Assembly (NCBI GenBank): GCA_040391865.1
Contig: JBEBWZ010000025.1
Coordinates: 1-31,950, forward strand
DNA: 31,950 bases
Reading direction: 5' to 3'
From: Solimonas sp040391865
Lineage (GTDB): Bacteria > Pseudomonadota > Gammaproteobacteria > Nevskiales > Nevskiaceae
This document shows, piece after piece, positions 8,092 to 17,427 of this stretch. How positions within the stretch are numbered: the stretch's first letter is position 1; each line of letters starts with the position of its first letter. The position numbers were made by a program, and so were the translations under genes. The notes under the pieces were generated by a model. The model was not told the DNA's origin and did no database searches. It was given only the letters and a program-made list of their open reading frames with translations.

Positions 8092-11000
8092 CTACGGCGC
8101 CGCTTCTTCGACCCGCAGGCGCTGCGGCATCCCCAGGCCATAGACATCCGGGTCGTACATCTGCTCGGCGCGCGGTGCGTCGACCGCAAACTCGCCGGTC
8201 GCCACCGCCTGTCCGATCCAGCTGAGCTGGTAGCGCCCCTGCGGCAACCAGTCGGCAAAATGGCGCACCGCTTCAAAGCGCAGCTCGCGGTGATAGAACG
8301 GATAGGGATAGCCGCCGCCGCTCAGATCCAGCACCGCCGCATCCTCCGCCGAAGCGGTTGCGAGGTCGGGGTTGATCGGTTCCAGACCGCCCGGCACCGG
8401 ATCGTCGATGACCACATAGTTCATCCAGGCCGGCACCGCGACCTCGAGGTCGACCTTGATCCGCTCGCCACGACGCACCGTCAGTGGCTGGTCGTCACCG
8501 GCTTGCAGTGGCTGCCACTGGCCATCGCGATGCACCGAATAGCGACGACTGATCGCCAGCCCGGCGTTGACCGCGTCGCTCTGCACCGCCGGGGTGTAGC
8601 GCAGCACCGTGCTGACATAGGCGCGACCGCTGCCACTGGCCGCGACGGTCAGTGTCTGGCGCTTGCCGGCCTGCTCCGGGGCAAGCTTCTGGCTCAGCGA
8701 GGCGGTGCGCTGTTTTGCGATCTCGACACTGCCGATCGCCTTGTCGTCCAGTGCAACGCTGGCGCGCAGCGCGACCGGCACCTGCTCGTAACGATCGGCA
8801 TACTCGATCAGCGCACGGGTGCAGAACAGGTTTTCCTGCGTGTTCTGCCAGTGCACCTTGGCACCGCGCGCCTGCGTGATCGCGCGCGTCAGCTTCATCG
8901 GCAGCTCGTCCAGCGACGCATCGGCCGCCCCTTGTGCCAGCAGCCCCGACAAGGCTGCGCAGTTGGAACGCAGTTCGCTGCCCAGCAACCAGCCCCAGGC
9001 GGAATCACGGTCGTCCTGCAAGGACAGGCGTCCGGCGGATTGCTGGCCGCGTGCCAGCACCTGATTCAGCGCATCGCCGGCCAGTTGCCCCGCGCCCGGC
9101 ACCTTGGCCGCGGCCTGCAGGAACAGTGCCTGACCGAACAAACCCATGCGCGGCAGCTGCGGCGCGTAGCGCTGCAGATCGCCGAGCTTCAGCCGCTGCT
9201 GTTGCGCCAGCGCCGCCAGCACCACGGCACGCACCTGGGCGCGCGCTTCCGCGGACTCGTAGCCACGGATGGTGATGTCGTCCTTGAGCAGGGTCTGCAG
9301 ATAGGCATCGAGCTTGTCGCTGACTGCCTGCGGCGGCGTGTAGCCCAGCTCGCGCAACCAGCCGAAGGCCAGCGCCGTGAATGCCGAGAGATACGGGCTC
9401 TGATACTGGTCCTGCGGCAGCCAGAAAGTCATGCCGCCGCCCGGCGCCTGGAACGCAGCCGCATCGGCGAGCACCGTCTTCGGCAGGTCCGCAGCTTCCG
9501 GCCAGTCCTGCGCCTGATCGAGGCGATCACGCAGCTTGATGAAGTGCGCCGCCATCACCGCACGGCTCAGCTGCTGCTCCCAGCACAGATACGGATAGGC
9601 GCGCATGTAGTCGAACGCGCCATCGAGATTGCCGATCACCGTCGGCGCCACGCTGACGCGCACCTCACCGCGCAGGCTGCCCGCCGGCACTTCGAGTACC
9701 TGTTCCAGACGGTTTCCGGCTTCGACGCTGCTGACATCCGCAGCAGCCTGCGTCAGCGGCGGTGGCTTCACCGGCACGCTGTGCGCCAAGGCATCGCGAT
9801 CCGCCGCATCGCCGGCACTGGCGGTGAATTGCAGCGCGGCTTCACCCGTCACTTTCACCGGCAGATACAGCGTGCGCCGCTCGAAGGATTGCAGCGTCAC
9901 CGTCTCGCTGCGCTGGCCCTGAGCACCGCCGGTAACGGCGAGTTGCACGTCCAGTGTGCGCGCGGTCTTTTCGCGGTTCAGGACCGTGAAGCCGGCATCG
10001 AACCGATCTCCCAGCGAAAGCTGGTTCGGCATCGCCGGACGCAGCTCAGTGGCTTTCGACACCGTCAGCGTCCCCTGCCCCAGGCCCATGCGGTCCGACG
10101 GCGTCACTGCCAGCGCCAGCACCCGCCAGCCAGTGAGATTGTCCGGCAACGTGAACTCGAACTGCGCACGCCCTTGTGCATCGGCCTTGAGCGAAGGATT
10201 CCAGTAGGCAACGAATTTCTCGACCGAGCGCAGGGCCAGATCGGCCCCACCATCGCCACCGCTGTTGGCGCCCTTCTTCTCAAACTTCTGCCGCCCGACC
10301 AGACGTGTCAGCAGGCTGTAGTTGGTGAGATCCAGCGATTCCAGCGACGTGAAGCCCTTGAGCGGATCGAAGTAAACGGTGCCGCCCTGGATCAGGTCGA
10401 ACACCGCTTCATCGAGCACCGCCACCGCCAGTTCCACCGGCTCCGGTCCGGCGCTGCCCGGATGACGCGGCTGCGCACGCAGCTCGACCTGCACCCGCTC
10501 GCCCGGCTTGTAGGCCGCGCGCGCCGGCTTGGCGGTCACCTCGATCTCGCGATACGGATCGTCGACCGTCAGCTGCGTATAGCCCATGCGCAAGCTGGGC
10601 TTGCCAAGATCGACGCCATCCTTGACCGCGGCGCTGACTCGCGGCGACATCACCGTCACCGACACATAGGCTCCGGGGATATATTCCGGCTTGACCGGCA
10701 CGCGTACCACCGGCGTGCTGCCGTCGAGCTTCTGCACCCAGTGATCGATCACACCATAACGTTCCACCGTCACCAGTGCCTGCGCACCGGGATAGGGGTT
10801 CTTGATGAAGATCTGCGCCGTTTCGCCCTGACGATAGCGGCGCTTGTCGGCACGCAGATCCAGGCTGAAATCCGGGGTGTCTTCCCACAGCACCGCCTGC
10901 CGCCCCTGCGCATACAGCGAATCCTGGGTTTCGTGCAGGCGGTTCTGGCTGTCGCGAACCATGCCGGTGATGCGGTACTCACCCGCGGCGTCCGGCGTGA

Positions 11001-13770
11001 AGCGGCATTCCATGCCCGTGGCCGTCGAGCGGCCCTGGCAGGTCGAGACCCGCTGCCACTCGCGCAGATAACGGGTGATGTACGCATTGCCCGCACCCTT
11101 CACGCGCGCACCGCGCGTGACCTTGCGCTCGATCTTGACGTAGTACGGCTCGCCCGCCAGCGGCTGCCCCTGGGCATCGACCACCAGCAACTCCACCGTC
11201 GCCGGCATCCCCGCCTGCGCCAGCCAGCCGTCGTAATGCAGGCCGATGAAGCGGTCACGCGCGACGTACGGCACGCTGGCCTGCGCCGCGATGTTGCGGC
11301 CACGATCGTCCTGCACGCTGGCCTCGATGTTCAGGCGCCCGTACAGCACATCGTTGTTGCCGATGATCAGCGGCTGCGTCCATTCGCCATGACTGTCGAG
11401 GCGTCCTTCCTGCGCCGGCAGCGATGCGTAATGACGCCCGCCGCTGACCGTGTTGTCATACTGATAGCGCGCGGCCAGCGCATCGTCCGGCGAGAACGAC
11501 GTCGATTCGATGCTGGCCGTCAACCGCGCCTTGGCATCGGCGAACGGCCCGCCGCCATGCAGCTTTGCTCCCAGCACAGCAGGGAGGCTGTCACCGGGGC
11601 CGGCCTGCGCGGCGCGCTGCTCGGCTATGACCCGGAACGGTGCCGGCACGAAATCGCTGACCAATACCCGCAACGGCTCCAGCGTCAGATCGTCGGCAAA
11701 ATCCGGCTGCAGCTGGAAGCGATACCAACCGACGGCCGCGCGCTCGGTCAACGCGAACTCGCCGTCCAGCGCACCGAATGCCGACAGCGTCTGCCTGGCG
11801 CGCTCGTGCACCACCGTGCCGGTCGGATCGAACACCTTCAGCGTATAGCGCTCGGACGGCGCCGCCGCCAGACTGCGGCCGGCATCGTCACGCACGTACA
11901 GCTTGTACTGCACGCGGTCGCCGGCGCGGTACACGCCCTGCGCCGTGGTGCCCCAGGATTTGAGATGGCCGTGACGCTCGCGACGCCAGGCCGAGATCTG
12001 TTCGCGCGAGGCGCGCCAGGTATCGATCACGAACGCGGACGACAGCGGCAGCACCGCGATATCGCTGCCGCGCTGCACCCGCACCCACAGCGGCCCCGGA
12101 TCGCTGCTGCTCCACTGACGCTCCAGCTTGGGATCGAGTTCCGCGCCGCCCTGCAGGCTGGCAACGCCCTGGCTATCGGTGCGGGCACTGGCCTTGACGC
12201 TGCCGCCGAACTGATCGAGCACCGCGACTTCCGCGGCGTCCACCGGCAGTCCATCGGCCATCGACGTCACCCAGACCAGCAGATTGGTGTGACCGAACTT
12301 GGCATGCACCTGCCACGGCGTGACCGTCGCAAAGAATTCGCGCGGTCGGGAATCGGTTTGCGGCGCGGTTTGCAGATGCCCGCGCACGGCGCCGCTGTTG
12401 CCCCCCACCATGCCGCGCACATCGAGCGGCGTCTTGACCGCGAGATTGCGGACGGGCGGCAGCGCGATCTCGTGCTGCTGCGCACTTTGCAGACCGGTCG
12501 CAGTCCAGCGCTCGAAGCGGGCACGCAGATGGTCGAGGTTGGTGACCACCACCGGCACTTCGGAGTCGACGCCGGATTCGATCACCGCGTGATCGTGCTC
12601 GAACACCAGCTTCGGCGAACGCGCACCGGTGCGGAAGCTCAGCGTCTGCGGCCGCTCGACCGGGCGTCCGAACAGATCCTGCAGCGCCGTGCCCAGCTCG
12701 ATGCGGTAGTCGGTATCGGCCGCGAGCACGAACGGCAGGCGCACGCTGTAGTGCCGGCCGGCCCGGTGCCAGCGGCCGGGCGAGCGGTCCTCGCCGATGC
12801 CCGCCCAGGGGTCGTAATCCGGATCGGCCTGCGCCGGCAGAGGGTTGGGGCTGAGCTTCAGCTGCGACTTCAGGGCCTGCGCACCGACCGGTGCACTGAA
12901 CACCAGACTGACACCTTCCAATGGCGCGCAGCGCTGCGTGCGCTCGCCCGCTGCCAGCTGCCGCGACCGGCCATCGACCTGGCATTCGATACCCACCAGG
13001 CGCGGTGCCGGAAAGGTATGGAAGCTCGCTTCCTTCTGCGCCTCGCGGCTGGGCTCGGTTCCCAGCGCCGAGCGCAGACCCGGCAACAATCGCAACTCGT
13101 AGTCACTGTCGCCGCGCAATTCACGCACCGGCTGCACCACCCAGGTACGGCGAGCTTCACCCTCCGGGGTATAGAACGGCGTGGTGGCATCCGAGTATTC
13201 GGGCTGCGCCTGCGCCGGCACGTTGCCGAACTGCAGCGATCTGGCGACCGCCGCTGCGGTCACCGCCTGATTGAAGCGCACGCGCACCACCGGCAGGCCG
13301 GCACCGCGCCATTCATTCACATCGGCAAAATCCATCTTGGGCAGTTCAGTCACGAAACTGTGACTGAGCCCCTTCCGCAGACGCTCGCCCTGCACCGTCT
13401 CGAACTCCGGCGCGACCTCGACCGTATAGCGCGTGGCGCGCTGCAAGGCCTGCATCGGCGGCGGGTTGCACGCCAGCGCCTGCGCATCGAGCCAGCGCCA
13501 CTGGCAGCCGGGGTCCGGCGAAATCTTCACCGGCACTTCGGCGGCATCGCGCTCCATGCGGCCCAGGGGCACCACCGCGCGATCGAAATGGATCACGATC
13601 TGCCCCGCGGCGGCGACATCATTCCCCGACGGCGTGATCCGCAGCACCTGCAGATCGGAGGCAAGGGCGGGAGCGCACTGCGTCGCCAGCAACAGCGCCG
13701 CACTCCACCGCCACAGACGCATGCCGGCGCGCACGCCAGCCTTACGGGGTAAGGGCTTTGATGCGCACAT
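8092..13770 (-). CDS. yfhM: Bacterial alpha-2-macroglobulin (YfhM/ECAM-like) with thioester
   Basis: This very large exported protein (1892 residues with this start; E. coli YfhM is about 1650) acts as a periplasmic protease trap. A signal peptide ends near ATQCAPALA, with the mature protein starting at about SDL. The Cys there lacks a proper lipobox, so unlike E. coli A2M it may be soluble. The thioester motif CWEQ is intact, with Cys1396 encoded at 9583-9585, so covalent capture of proteases should be possible. Macroglobulin beta-domains precede it, and the alpha-helical thioester domain and C-terminal receptor-like domain follow. The ATG at 13770 has a GGAG Shine-Dalgarno 6 nt upstream inside the preceding gene, giving a 29-bp overlap. 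An internal ATG at 13722 gives a cleaner signal peptide but no ribosome site. It is followed 3 bp later by pbpC. Confidence 0.95.
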   Translation of the reverse strand: MCASKPLPRKAGVRAGMRLWRWSAALLLATQCAPALASDLQVLRITPSGNDVAAAGQIVIHFDRAVVPLGRMERDAAEVPVKISPDPGCQWRWLDAQALACNPPPMQALQRATRYTVEVAPEFETVQGERLRKGLSHSFVTELPKMDFADVNEWRGAGLPVVRVRFNQAVTAAAVARSLQFGNVPAQAQPEYSDATTPFYTPEGEARRTWVVQPVRELRGDSDYELRLLPGLRSALGTEPSREAQKEASFHTFPAPRLVGIECQVDGRSRQLAAGERTQRCAPLEGVSLVFSAPVGAQALKSQLKLSPNPLPAQADPDYDPWAGIGEDRSPGRWHRAGRHYSVRLPFVLAADTDYRIELGTALQDLFGRPVERPQTLSFRTGARSPKLVFEHDHAVIESGVDSEVPVVVTNLDHLRARFERWTATGLQSAQQHEIALPPVRNLAVKTPLDVRGMVGGNSGAVRGHLQTAPQTDSRPREFFATVTPWQVHAKFGHTNLLVWVTSMADGLPVDAAEVAVLDQFGGSVKASARTDSQGVASLQGGAELDPKLERQWSSSDPGPLWVRVQRGSDIAVLPLSSAFVIDTWRASREQISAWRRERHGHLKSWGTTAQGVYRAGDRVQYKLYVRDDAGRSLAAAPSERYTLKVFDPTGTVVHERARQTLSAFGALDGEFALTERAAVGWYRFQLQPDFADDLTLEPLRVLVSDFVPAPFRVIAEQRAAQAGPGDSLPAVLGAKLHGGGPFADAKARLTASIESTSFSPDDALAARYQYDNTVSGGRHYASLPAQEGRLDSHGEWTQPLIIGNNDVLYGRLNIEASVQDDRGRNIAAQASVPYVARDRFIGLHYDGWLAQAGMPATVELLVVDAQGQPLAGEPYYVKIERKVTRGARVKGAGNAYITRYLREWQRVSTCQGRSTATGMECRFTPDAAGEYRITGMVRDSQNRLHETQDSLYAQGRQAVLWEDTPDFSLDLRADKRRYRQGETAQIFIKNPYPGAQALVTVERYGVIDHWVQKLDGSTPVVRVPVKPEYIPGAYVSVTVMSPRVSAAVKDGVDLGKPSLRMGYTQLTVDDPYREIEVTAKPARAAYKPGERVQVELRAQPRHPGSAGPEPVELAVAVLDEAVFDLIQGGTVYFDPLKGFTSLESLDLTNYSLLTRLVGRQKFEKKGANSGGDGGADLALRSVEKFVAYWNPSLKADAQGRAQFEFTLPDNLTGWRVLALAVTPSDRMGLGQGTLTVSKATELRPAMPNQLSLGDRFDAGFTVLNREKTARTLDVQLAVTGGAQGQRSETVTLQSFERRTLYLPVKVTGEAALQFTASAGDAADRDALAHSVPVKPPPLTQAAADVSSVEAGNRLEQVLEVPAGSLRGEVRVSVAPTVIGNLDGAFDYMRAYPYLCWEQQLSRAVMAAHFIKLRDRLDQAQDWPEAADLPKTVLADAAAFQAPGGGMTFWLPQDQYQSPYLSAFTALAFGWLRELGYTPPQAVSDKLDAYLQTLLKDDITIRGYESAEARAQVRAVVLAALAQQQRLKLGDLQRYAPQLPRMGLFGQALFLQAAAKVPGAGQLAGDALNQVLARGQQSAGRLSLQDDRDSAWGWLLGSELRSNCAALSGLLAQGAADASLDELPMKLTRAITQARGAKVHWQNTQENLFCTRALIEYADRYEQVPVALRASVALDDKAIGSVEIAKQRTASLSQKLAPEQAGKRQTLTVAASGSGRAYVSTVLRYTPAVQSDAVNAGLAISRRYSVHRDGQWQPLQAGDDQPLTVRRGERIKVDLEVAVPAWMNYVVIDDPVPGGLEPINPDLATASAEDAAVLDLSGGGYPYPFYHRELRFEAVRHFADWLPQGRYQLSWIGQAVATGEFAVDAPRAEQMYDPDVYGLGMPQRLRVEEAAP

Positions 13771-14236
13771 ACATCACTCCGTTCTCGTCGCCCACCAGGC
13801 GAACTTCTTTCAATCCGGCGATCTCGCGCCAGATGCTTTGATGCAGATCAGACTCCGCCGGCTCGCTCACCGGCAGGCCGAAACGCGCCAGCGCGTCCGG
13901 CAGCAGCGGCAGTTCGCTGTCGTAGACCCGTATCGTCATCCAGTCGGCGCGACCGTCGATGAACACGATCTCGACCGGCGCCTGCGCGTAGCTGCAGCGA
14001 CGGCTGTGCAAGGCTTTTTCGCACTGCGCCGGCGCACCGAGCAAGGCCGCGACTTCTTCCTCGGTCCGACCTGCCAGTGCTTTCACGTCCACCACGTCGC
14101 CAGCGGCAACGGGGCTTGCGGTCGGCTGCTCGAACGCCGCCGCATAGTCGAAGCGATCCGCGGCAGGTCGCATCGACCACCACACCGCAAGCCCGATCAC
14201 CAACAGGCCCGCGACGATTCCCAATCCGATTTTCAT
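13742..14236 (-). CDS. Membrane-anchored periplasmic protein of unknown function
   Basis: This 164-residue protein has an N-terminal transmembrane helix (about 4-20, IGLGIVAGLLVIGLAVWW), then a polar periplasmic domain. The domain contains ALAGRTEEEVAALLGAPAQC, a pattern reminiscent of the 'turn on the helix, small residue, Gly-x-Pro' start of SmpA/BamE-like domains. Two cysteines (72 and 81) could form a disulfide. I do not recognise a named family. Its 3' end overlaps the alpha-2-macroglobulin reading frame by 29 bp, and the ribosome site for that gene lies inside it. The two are therefore probably translationally coupled, and it heads the A2M–PBP1C operon. The Shine-Dalgarno upstream of its own ATG is weak. 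Confidence 0.8.
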   Translation of the reverse strand: MKIGLGIVAGLLVIGLAVWWSMRPAADRFDYAAAFEQPTASPVAAGDVVDVKALAGRTEEEVAALLGAPAQCEKALHSRRCSYAQAPVEIVFIDGRADWMTIRVYDSELPLLPDALARFGLPVSEPAESDLHQSIWREIAGLKEVRLVGDENGVMYVRIKALTP

Positions 14237-14308
14237 GATTCAGCTACCGTCATCCACTGCAGATCTTGAATCTTAGCGAGGATCGTCACGCATTACCGAG
14301 CAGCCACG

Positions 14309-14330
14309 CACGTCTTCGACGTGGGATAAT
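14309..14330 (+). promoter_or_regulatory. Candidate extended -10 promoter with operator-like dyad
   Basis: GATAAT at 14325-14330 is preceded by TGG (TG at 14322-14323), an extended -10 arrangement about 25 bp before the transporter's ATG. The dyad CACGTC-TTC-GACGTG (14309-14323) directly abuts and overlaps the extended -10 element, where a repressor or activator could act. No good -35 hexamer is seen at the usual distance. Confidence 0.45.
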
Positions 14331-14354
14331 CGCGCCCCCTGTACGCCCCCGCCC

Positions 14355-16010
14355 ATGCACTTAGCCCTGCTGCTCGCCACGCTTGCCGCCTTGCTCTCCG
14401 GTCCACTGCTCTATGTCGTGGCCCGGCCGCGGCCGGCACTGCTGGCGTTTCTGGATGGCTTCGTGCTGGTCAGCATTGCCGGACTGGTACTGATCGAAGC
14501 CGTCCCCGGCGCCTTCAGCGAAGGCGGATTGTGGAGTCTCGGTTTCCTGCTGCTGGGTCTGCTGGGCCCCACCGCGCTCGAACAGTTGCTGACGCGCGCA
14601 CGCCGCGAGGCGCATTTGCTGGCGCTGGCGCTGGCGGTGCTGGGGCTGATCCTGCACAGCTTCGGCGATGGCGCGGCACTGAGCCCCGCCGGCGAACAGG
14701 GGCATGAAGCGCTGGCGCTGGCCGTCGCCATTCACAGCATTCCGGTCGGGCTGGTGGTGTGGTGGCTGCTGTTCCCGGTGTTCGGCGCGTGGCTGCCGGC
14801 GCTGGCATTGGCCGGCATGGCGATGGCGACGATCGCCGGCTACCGCTACGGCCTCAGCCTCAACGGCCTGCTGGGCGAGCAGACCTGGGCCTGGTTCCAG
14901 GCCCTGATCGCCGGCTCGATCCTCCATGTGGTGTTCGGACGCCCGCATCTCGATGAGGACTCGGAACATCATCACGCCTCGCCGCCCTGGGAAGGGCTCG
15001 GCAATCTCGCGGGATTGGCGGTACTGGTGACGCTGGCCGCCAGCCACGGACATGGTCACGACGAAGCGGTCGTTCACGAAGCGCTGCTGCCGACCCTGCT
15101 CGCACTGGCACTGCAACTGGCCCCGGCGCTGCTGCTGGCCTACGGCATCGGCGGTCTGGTGACGGCGCTGTGGCCGCCACGACAGCAGCCGTGGCTGCAG
15201 CGGGTGCGCAGCGGCGATCCATCCGACGCCACGGTCGCCGCGCAGGCCCGCGGCATCGCACCACCGCTGCTCAGCCTGATCGCTGTGATCATGTCCCTGC
15301 CCTTGCTCGGCCTTGAACTGACCGGATTGCGGGCCGCTGCCATCGCGCTGCTGGCTGCGACGGGCGGCTGGATGCTCAGTCGACGTACCGAGACCGCGCG
15401 ACACCCACCCCATCCTTCCGCAGAGCCTCCCGGATCGCCCTGGCGACGCGGGCTGCGCGCCGCCGGTGTCGAACTGGTCGACCAGACCGCACCGTGGATC
15501 CTCGCCGGACTGCTGGTGGCGGCCTTGTTCGCCCCCCATGCCGGAGAAATCCCGTGGTCGCACTGGCCCGGCAGCGTCTGGGTCGTGCTGTTGGCGCTGT
15601 TGGGCATCCCGTTATGGCTCTGCGCGACGGGCCTGACCCCACTGGTCGCGGTACTGATCGCCGCCGGTCTGTCACCCGGTGCCGGTCTTGCGCTGTTGCT
15701 TACCGGCCCCGCACTGGGGCTTTCGGGGCTCAGGGGTCGCGGTCATCACGCTCGACGCGCATGGCCGGGCACAAGCCTGTTCATCACCGTCATTGCCGGC
15801 GGCGCGATGCTGCTGGGCTGGGCCATCGACGCATGGCTGACGCAGGAAGGCTCGGCACCCGCCAGCCCGCTGGCGACCGATGCGTTCGGTGCCATGCACT
15901 ACCTCGCGCTGATCGCGGTGTGCGGCCTTTATGCATCGTCGCTGCTGCGCAAGGGCGGTCGTGGATTTCTTGCGGACCTGTTCGAGAATCACAGGCCGCA
16001 CCGGCATTGA
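14355..16010 (+). CDS. ZIP-family metal transporter fused to ArsP/SO_0444-like permease half
   Basis: This 551-residue integral membrane protein has two recognisable parts. Residues about 1-195 look like a ZIP (Zn/Fe permease) fold, with HSFGDG at 101-106 and HSIPVG at 127-132 corresponding to the metal-binding TM4 and TM5 motifs. In most ZIPs the second motif ends in Glu-Gly; here that Glu is Val. Histidine-rich loops follow (HHH at 205-207; HGHGHDEAVVH at 231-241). Residues about 245-551 resemble predicted heavy-metal permeases of the ArsP/DUF318 (SO_0444) group, notably the block at 419-453 (LWLCATGLTP, GLSPGAGLALLLTGPA). The CSC motif usual in the first half of those permeases is not visible. 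A role in divalent metal movement is inferred; direction is unknown. Shine-Dalgarno is absent. It converges on the DAHP synthase gene with a 3-bp gap. Confidence 0.8.
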   Translation: MHLALLLATLAALLSGPLLYVVARPRPALLAFLDGFVLVSIAGLVLIEAVPGAFSEGGLWSLGFLLLGLLGPTALEQLLTRARREAHLLALALAVLGLILHSFGDGAALSPAGEQGHEALALAVAIHSIPVGLVVWWLLFPVFGAWLPALALAGMAMATIAGYRYGLSLNGLLGEQTWAWFQALIAGSILHVVFGRPHLDEDSEHHHASPPWEGLGNLAGLAVLVTLAASHGHGHDEAVVHEALLPTLLALALQLAPALLLAYGIGGLVTALWPPRQQPWLQRVRSGDPSDATVAAQARGIAPPLLSLIAVIMSLPLLGLELTGLRAAAIALLAATGGWMLSRRTETARHPPHPSAEPPGSPWRRGLRAAGVELVDQTAPWILAGLLVAALFAPHAGEIPWSHWPGSVWVVLLALLGIPLWLCATGLTPLVAVLIAAGLSPGAGLALLLTGPALGLSGLRGRGHHARRAWPGTSLFITVIAGGAMLLGWAIDAWLTQEGSAPASPLATDAFGAMHYLALIAVCGLYASSLLRKGGRGFLADLFENHRPHRH

Positions 16011-16013
16011 GCC

Positions 16014-17360
16014 TCAGCCGGCGACGCGGGCGATCTTGATCGCCAGTTCCAGTGCCTGCTCGTAGTTGAGGCGCGGATCGACGGTCGAGCGATAGGCGCG
16101 CTCGAGATCGCTGGCCGACAGGTTGCGCGCGCCGCCGGTGCATTCGGTGACATCCTCGCCGGTCAGCTCCAGGTGCACGCCGCCCAGCTGCGAACCGCAG
16201 TCGCGATGGATCGCAAAGGCCTGGACCAGCTCCGACATGATCGCGTCGAATGGCCGGGTCTTGAAGCCGTTGCCGGCACTGATGGTATTGCCGTGCATCG
16301 GATCGCAGAGCCACAGCACGCGATGCCCCGCAGCGCGTACCGCTTCGATAAGACGCGGCAGATGGTCGGCGATCTTGTCGCCGCCCAAGCGATGGATCAG
16401 CGTCAGACGGCCCGGCTCATGGTCCGGGTTCAGCACGCGGCACAGGCCCAGCACCCATTCCGTGGTCATCGTCGGACTGACCTTGACGCCCATCGGATTG
16501 CGGATACCGCGACAGTATTCGACATGAGCCCCGCCCAGATCCGCAGTGCGCATCCCGATCCAAGGGAAATGAGTCGACAGGTTGTACCAGCCCGGTGCAA
16601 GCGGCACCTGTCGCGTCTGCGCCTGCTCGTACCACAGCAACAGCGCTTCATGCGAGGTGAAAAAATTGACGCGCGAGAACTCGCTGATCGACTGCCCCGC
16701 CAGCGATTCCATGAAGCGCAAGGAGTCGCCCAGCGCATCCACCATCTTCTGGTACTCGGCCGCGAGCGGTGAATGCTGCACCCAGGCCAGATCCCAGTAT
16801 TCCGGATGATGCAGATCGGCAAAACCGCCATCGATCAGGCCGCGCACGAAGTTCATCGTCATCGCCGAACAGGCATGCGCGTCGAGCAGGCGCTGCGGGT
16901 CCGGAATCCGCGCCGCAGCGGTAAATTCGGGACCGTTGACCAGATCGCCGCGGTAGCTCGGCAGCGTCAGTTCGCCGCGGGTCTCGAGATCGGCCGAACG
17001 TGGCTTGGCATATTGCCCGGCAAAGCGGCCGAGACGCAGCACCGGCTTGCGCAGGCCATGCACCAGCACCAGGGACATCTGCAACAGGACCTTCAGCCGG
17101 TTGGCGATGATCTCCGAGCGGCAGTCGGCAAAACTCTCCGCGCAATCCCCGCCCTGCAGCACGAACACCTCACCGGCCTGCGCGCGTGCCAGCTGCGCCT
17201 TCAGCGCATTGACCTCCCACGAAGTCACCAGCGGCGGCAGCGCACTCAGACGCTGCAGAGCCTGCTGCAAAGCGTCCGCATCCGGATACTTCGGCTGCTG
17301 CGTCGCCGGCTTGGCCTGCCAGGAATCGGGGTGCCAGCCGAGATCGGAGATAGGGCTCAC
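16014..17360 (-). CDS. Class II 3-deoxy-7-phosphoheptulonate (DAHP) synthase
   Basis: This 448-residue enzyme condenses phosphoenolpyruvate and erythrose 4-phosphate, the first step of the shikimate pathway. It is the plant/Mycobacterium-type class II enzyme, not the AroFGH class I type. Motifs visible: GGDCAESF (70-77), KPRS (119-122), CDPMHGNT (352-359). The metal ligands can be placed by spacing: Cys73, His356, Glu398 and Asp428. The His–Glu–Asp spacing is identical to the M. tuberculosis enzyme (369, 411, 441). The start is GTG with GAAGG upstream. The N-terminus (WHPDSWQAKPATQQPKYPD) is typical of bacterial members that lack the extended N-terminal allosteric region. It is divergent from mutS. 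The symbol is left blank because class II genes are named inconsistently. Confidence 0.95.
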   Translation of the reverse strand: MSPISDLGWHPDSWQAKPATQQPKYPDADALQQALQRLSALPPLVTSWEVNALKAQLARAQAGEVFVLQGGDCAESFADCRSEIIANRLKVLLQMSLVLVHGLRKPVLRLGRFAGQYAKPRSADLETRGELTLPSYRGDLVNGPEFTAAARIPDPQRLLDAHACSAMTMNFVRGLIDGGFADLHHPEYWDLAWVQHSPLAAEYQKMVDALGDSLRFMESLAGQSISEFSRVNFFTSHEALLLWYEQAQTRQVPLAPGWYNLSTHFPWIGMRTADLGGAHVEYCRGIRNPMGVKVSPTMTTEWVLGLCRVLNPDHEPGRLTLIHRLGGDKIADHLPRLIEAVRAAGHRVLWLCDPMHGNTISAGNGFKTRPFDAIMSELVQAFAIHRDCGSQLGGVHLELTGEDVTECTGGARNLSASDLERAYRSTVDPRLNYEQALELAIKIARVAG

Positions 17361-17427
17361 GGGGTGGCCTTCAGAGGCGATAATAGGTCATCGATTATAT
17401 GCCTCACCTATCTGAATCCCGGTTCCC
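17361..17427. promoter_or_regulatory. Divergent promoter region, DAHP synthase / mutS
   Basis: The 67-bp gap between the two start codons holds a TATAAT on the minus strand (17394-17399), about 34 bp upstream of the DAHP synthase GTG. It also holds a GATAAT on the plus strand (17379-17384), about 44 bp upstream of the mutS ATG. Neither has a convincing -35 partner. The close back-to-back arrangement means the two promoters would interfere or share control. Confidence 0.35.

Noticed and set aside
7534..13752. Open frame of over 2000 codons on the plus strand, antisense to pbpC and the alpha-2-macroglobulin gene
   Set aside because: It lies opposite two well-supported genes with clear motifs and has Arg/Gln/His-rich, low-complexity composition without any domain. 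High GC makes stop codons rare in this frame.
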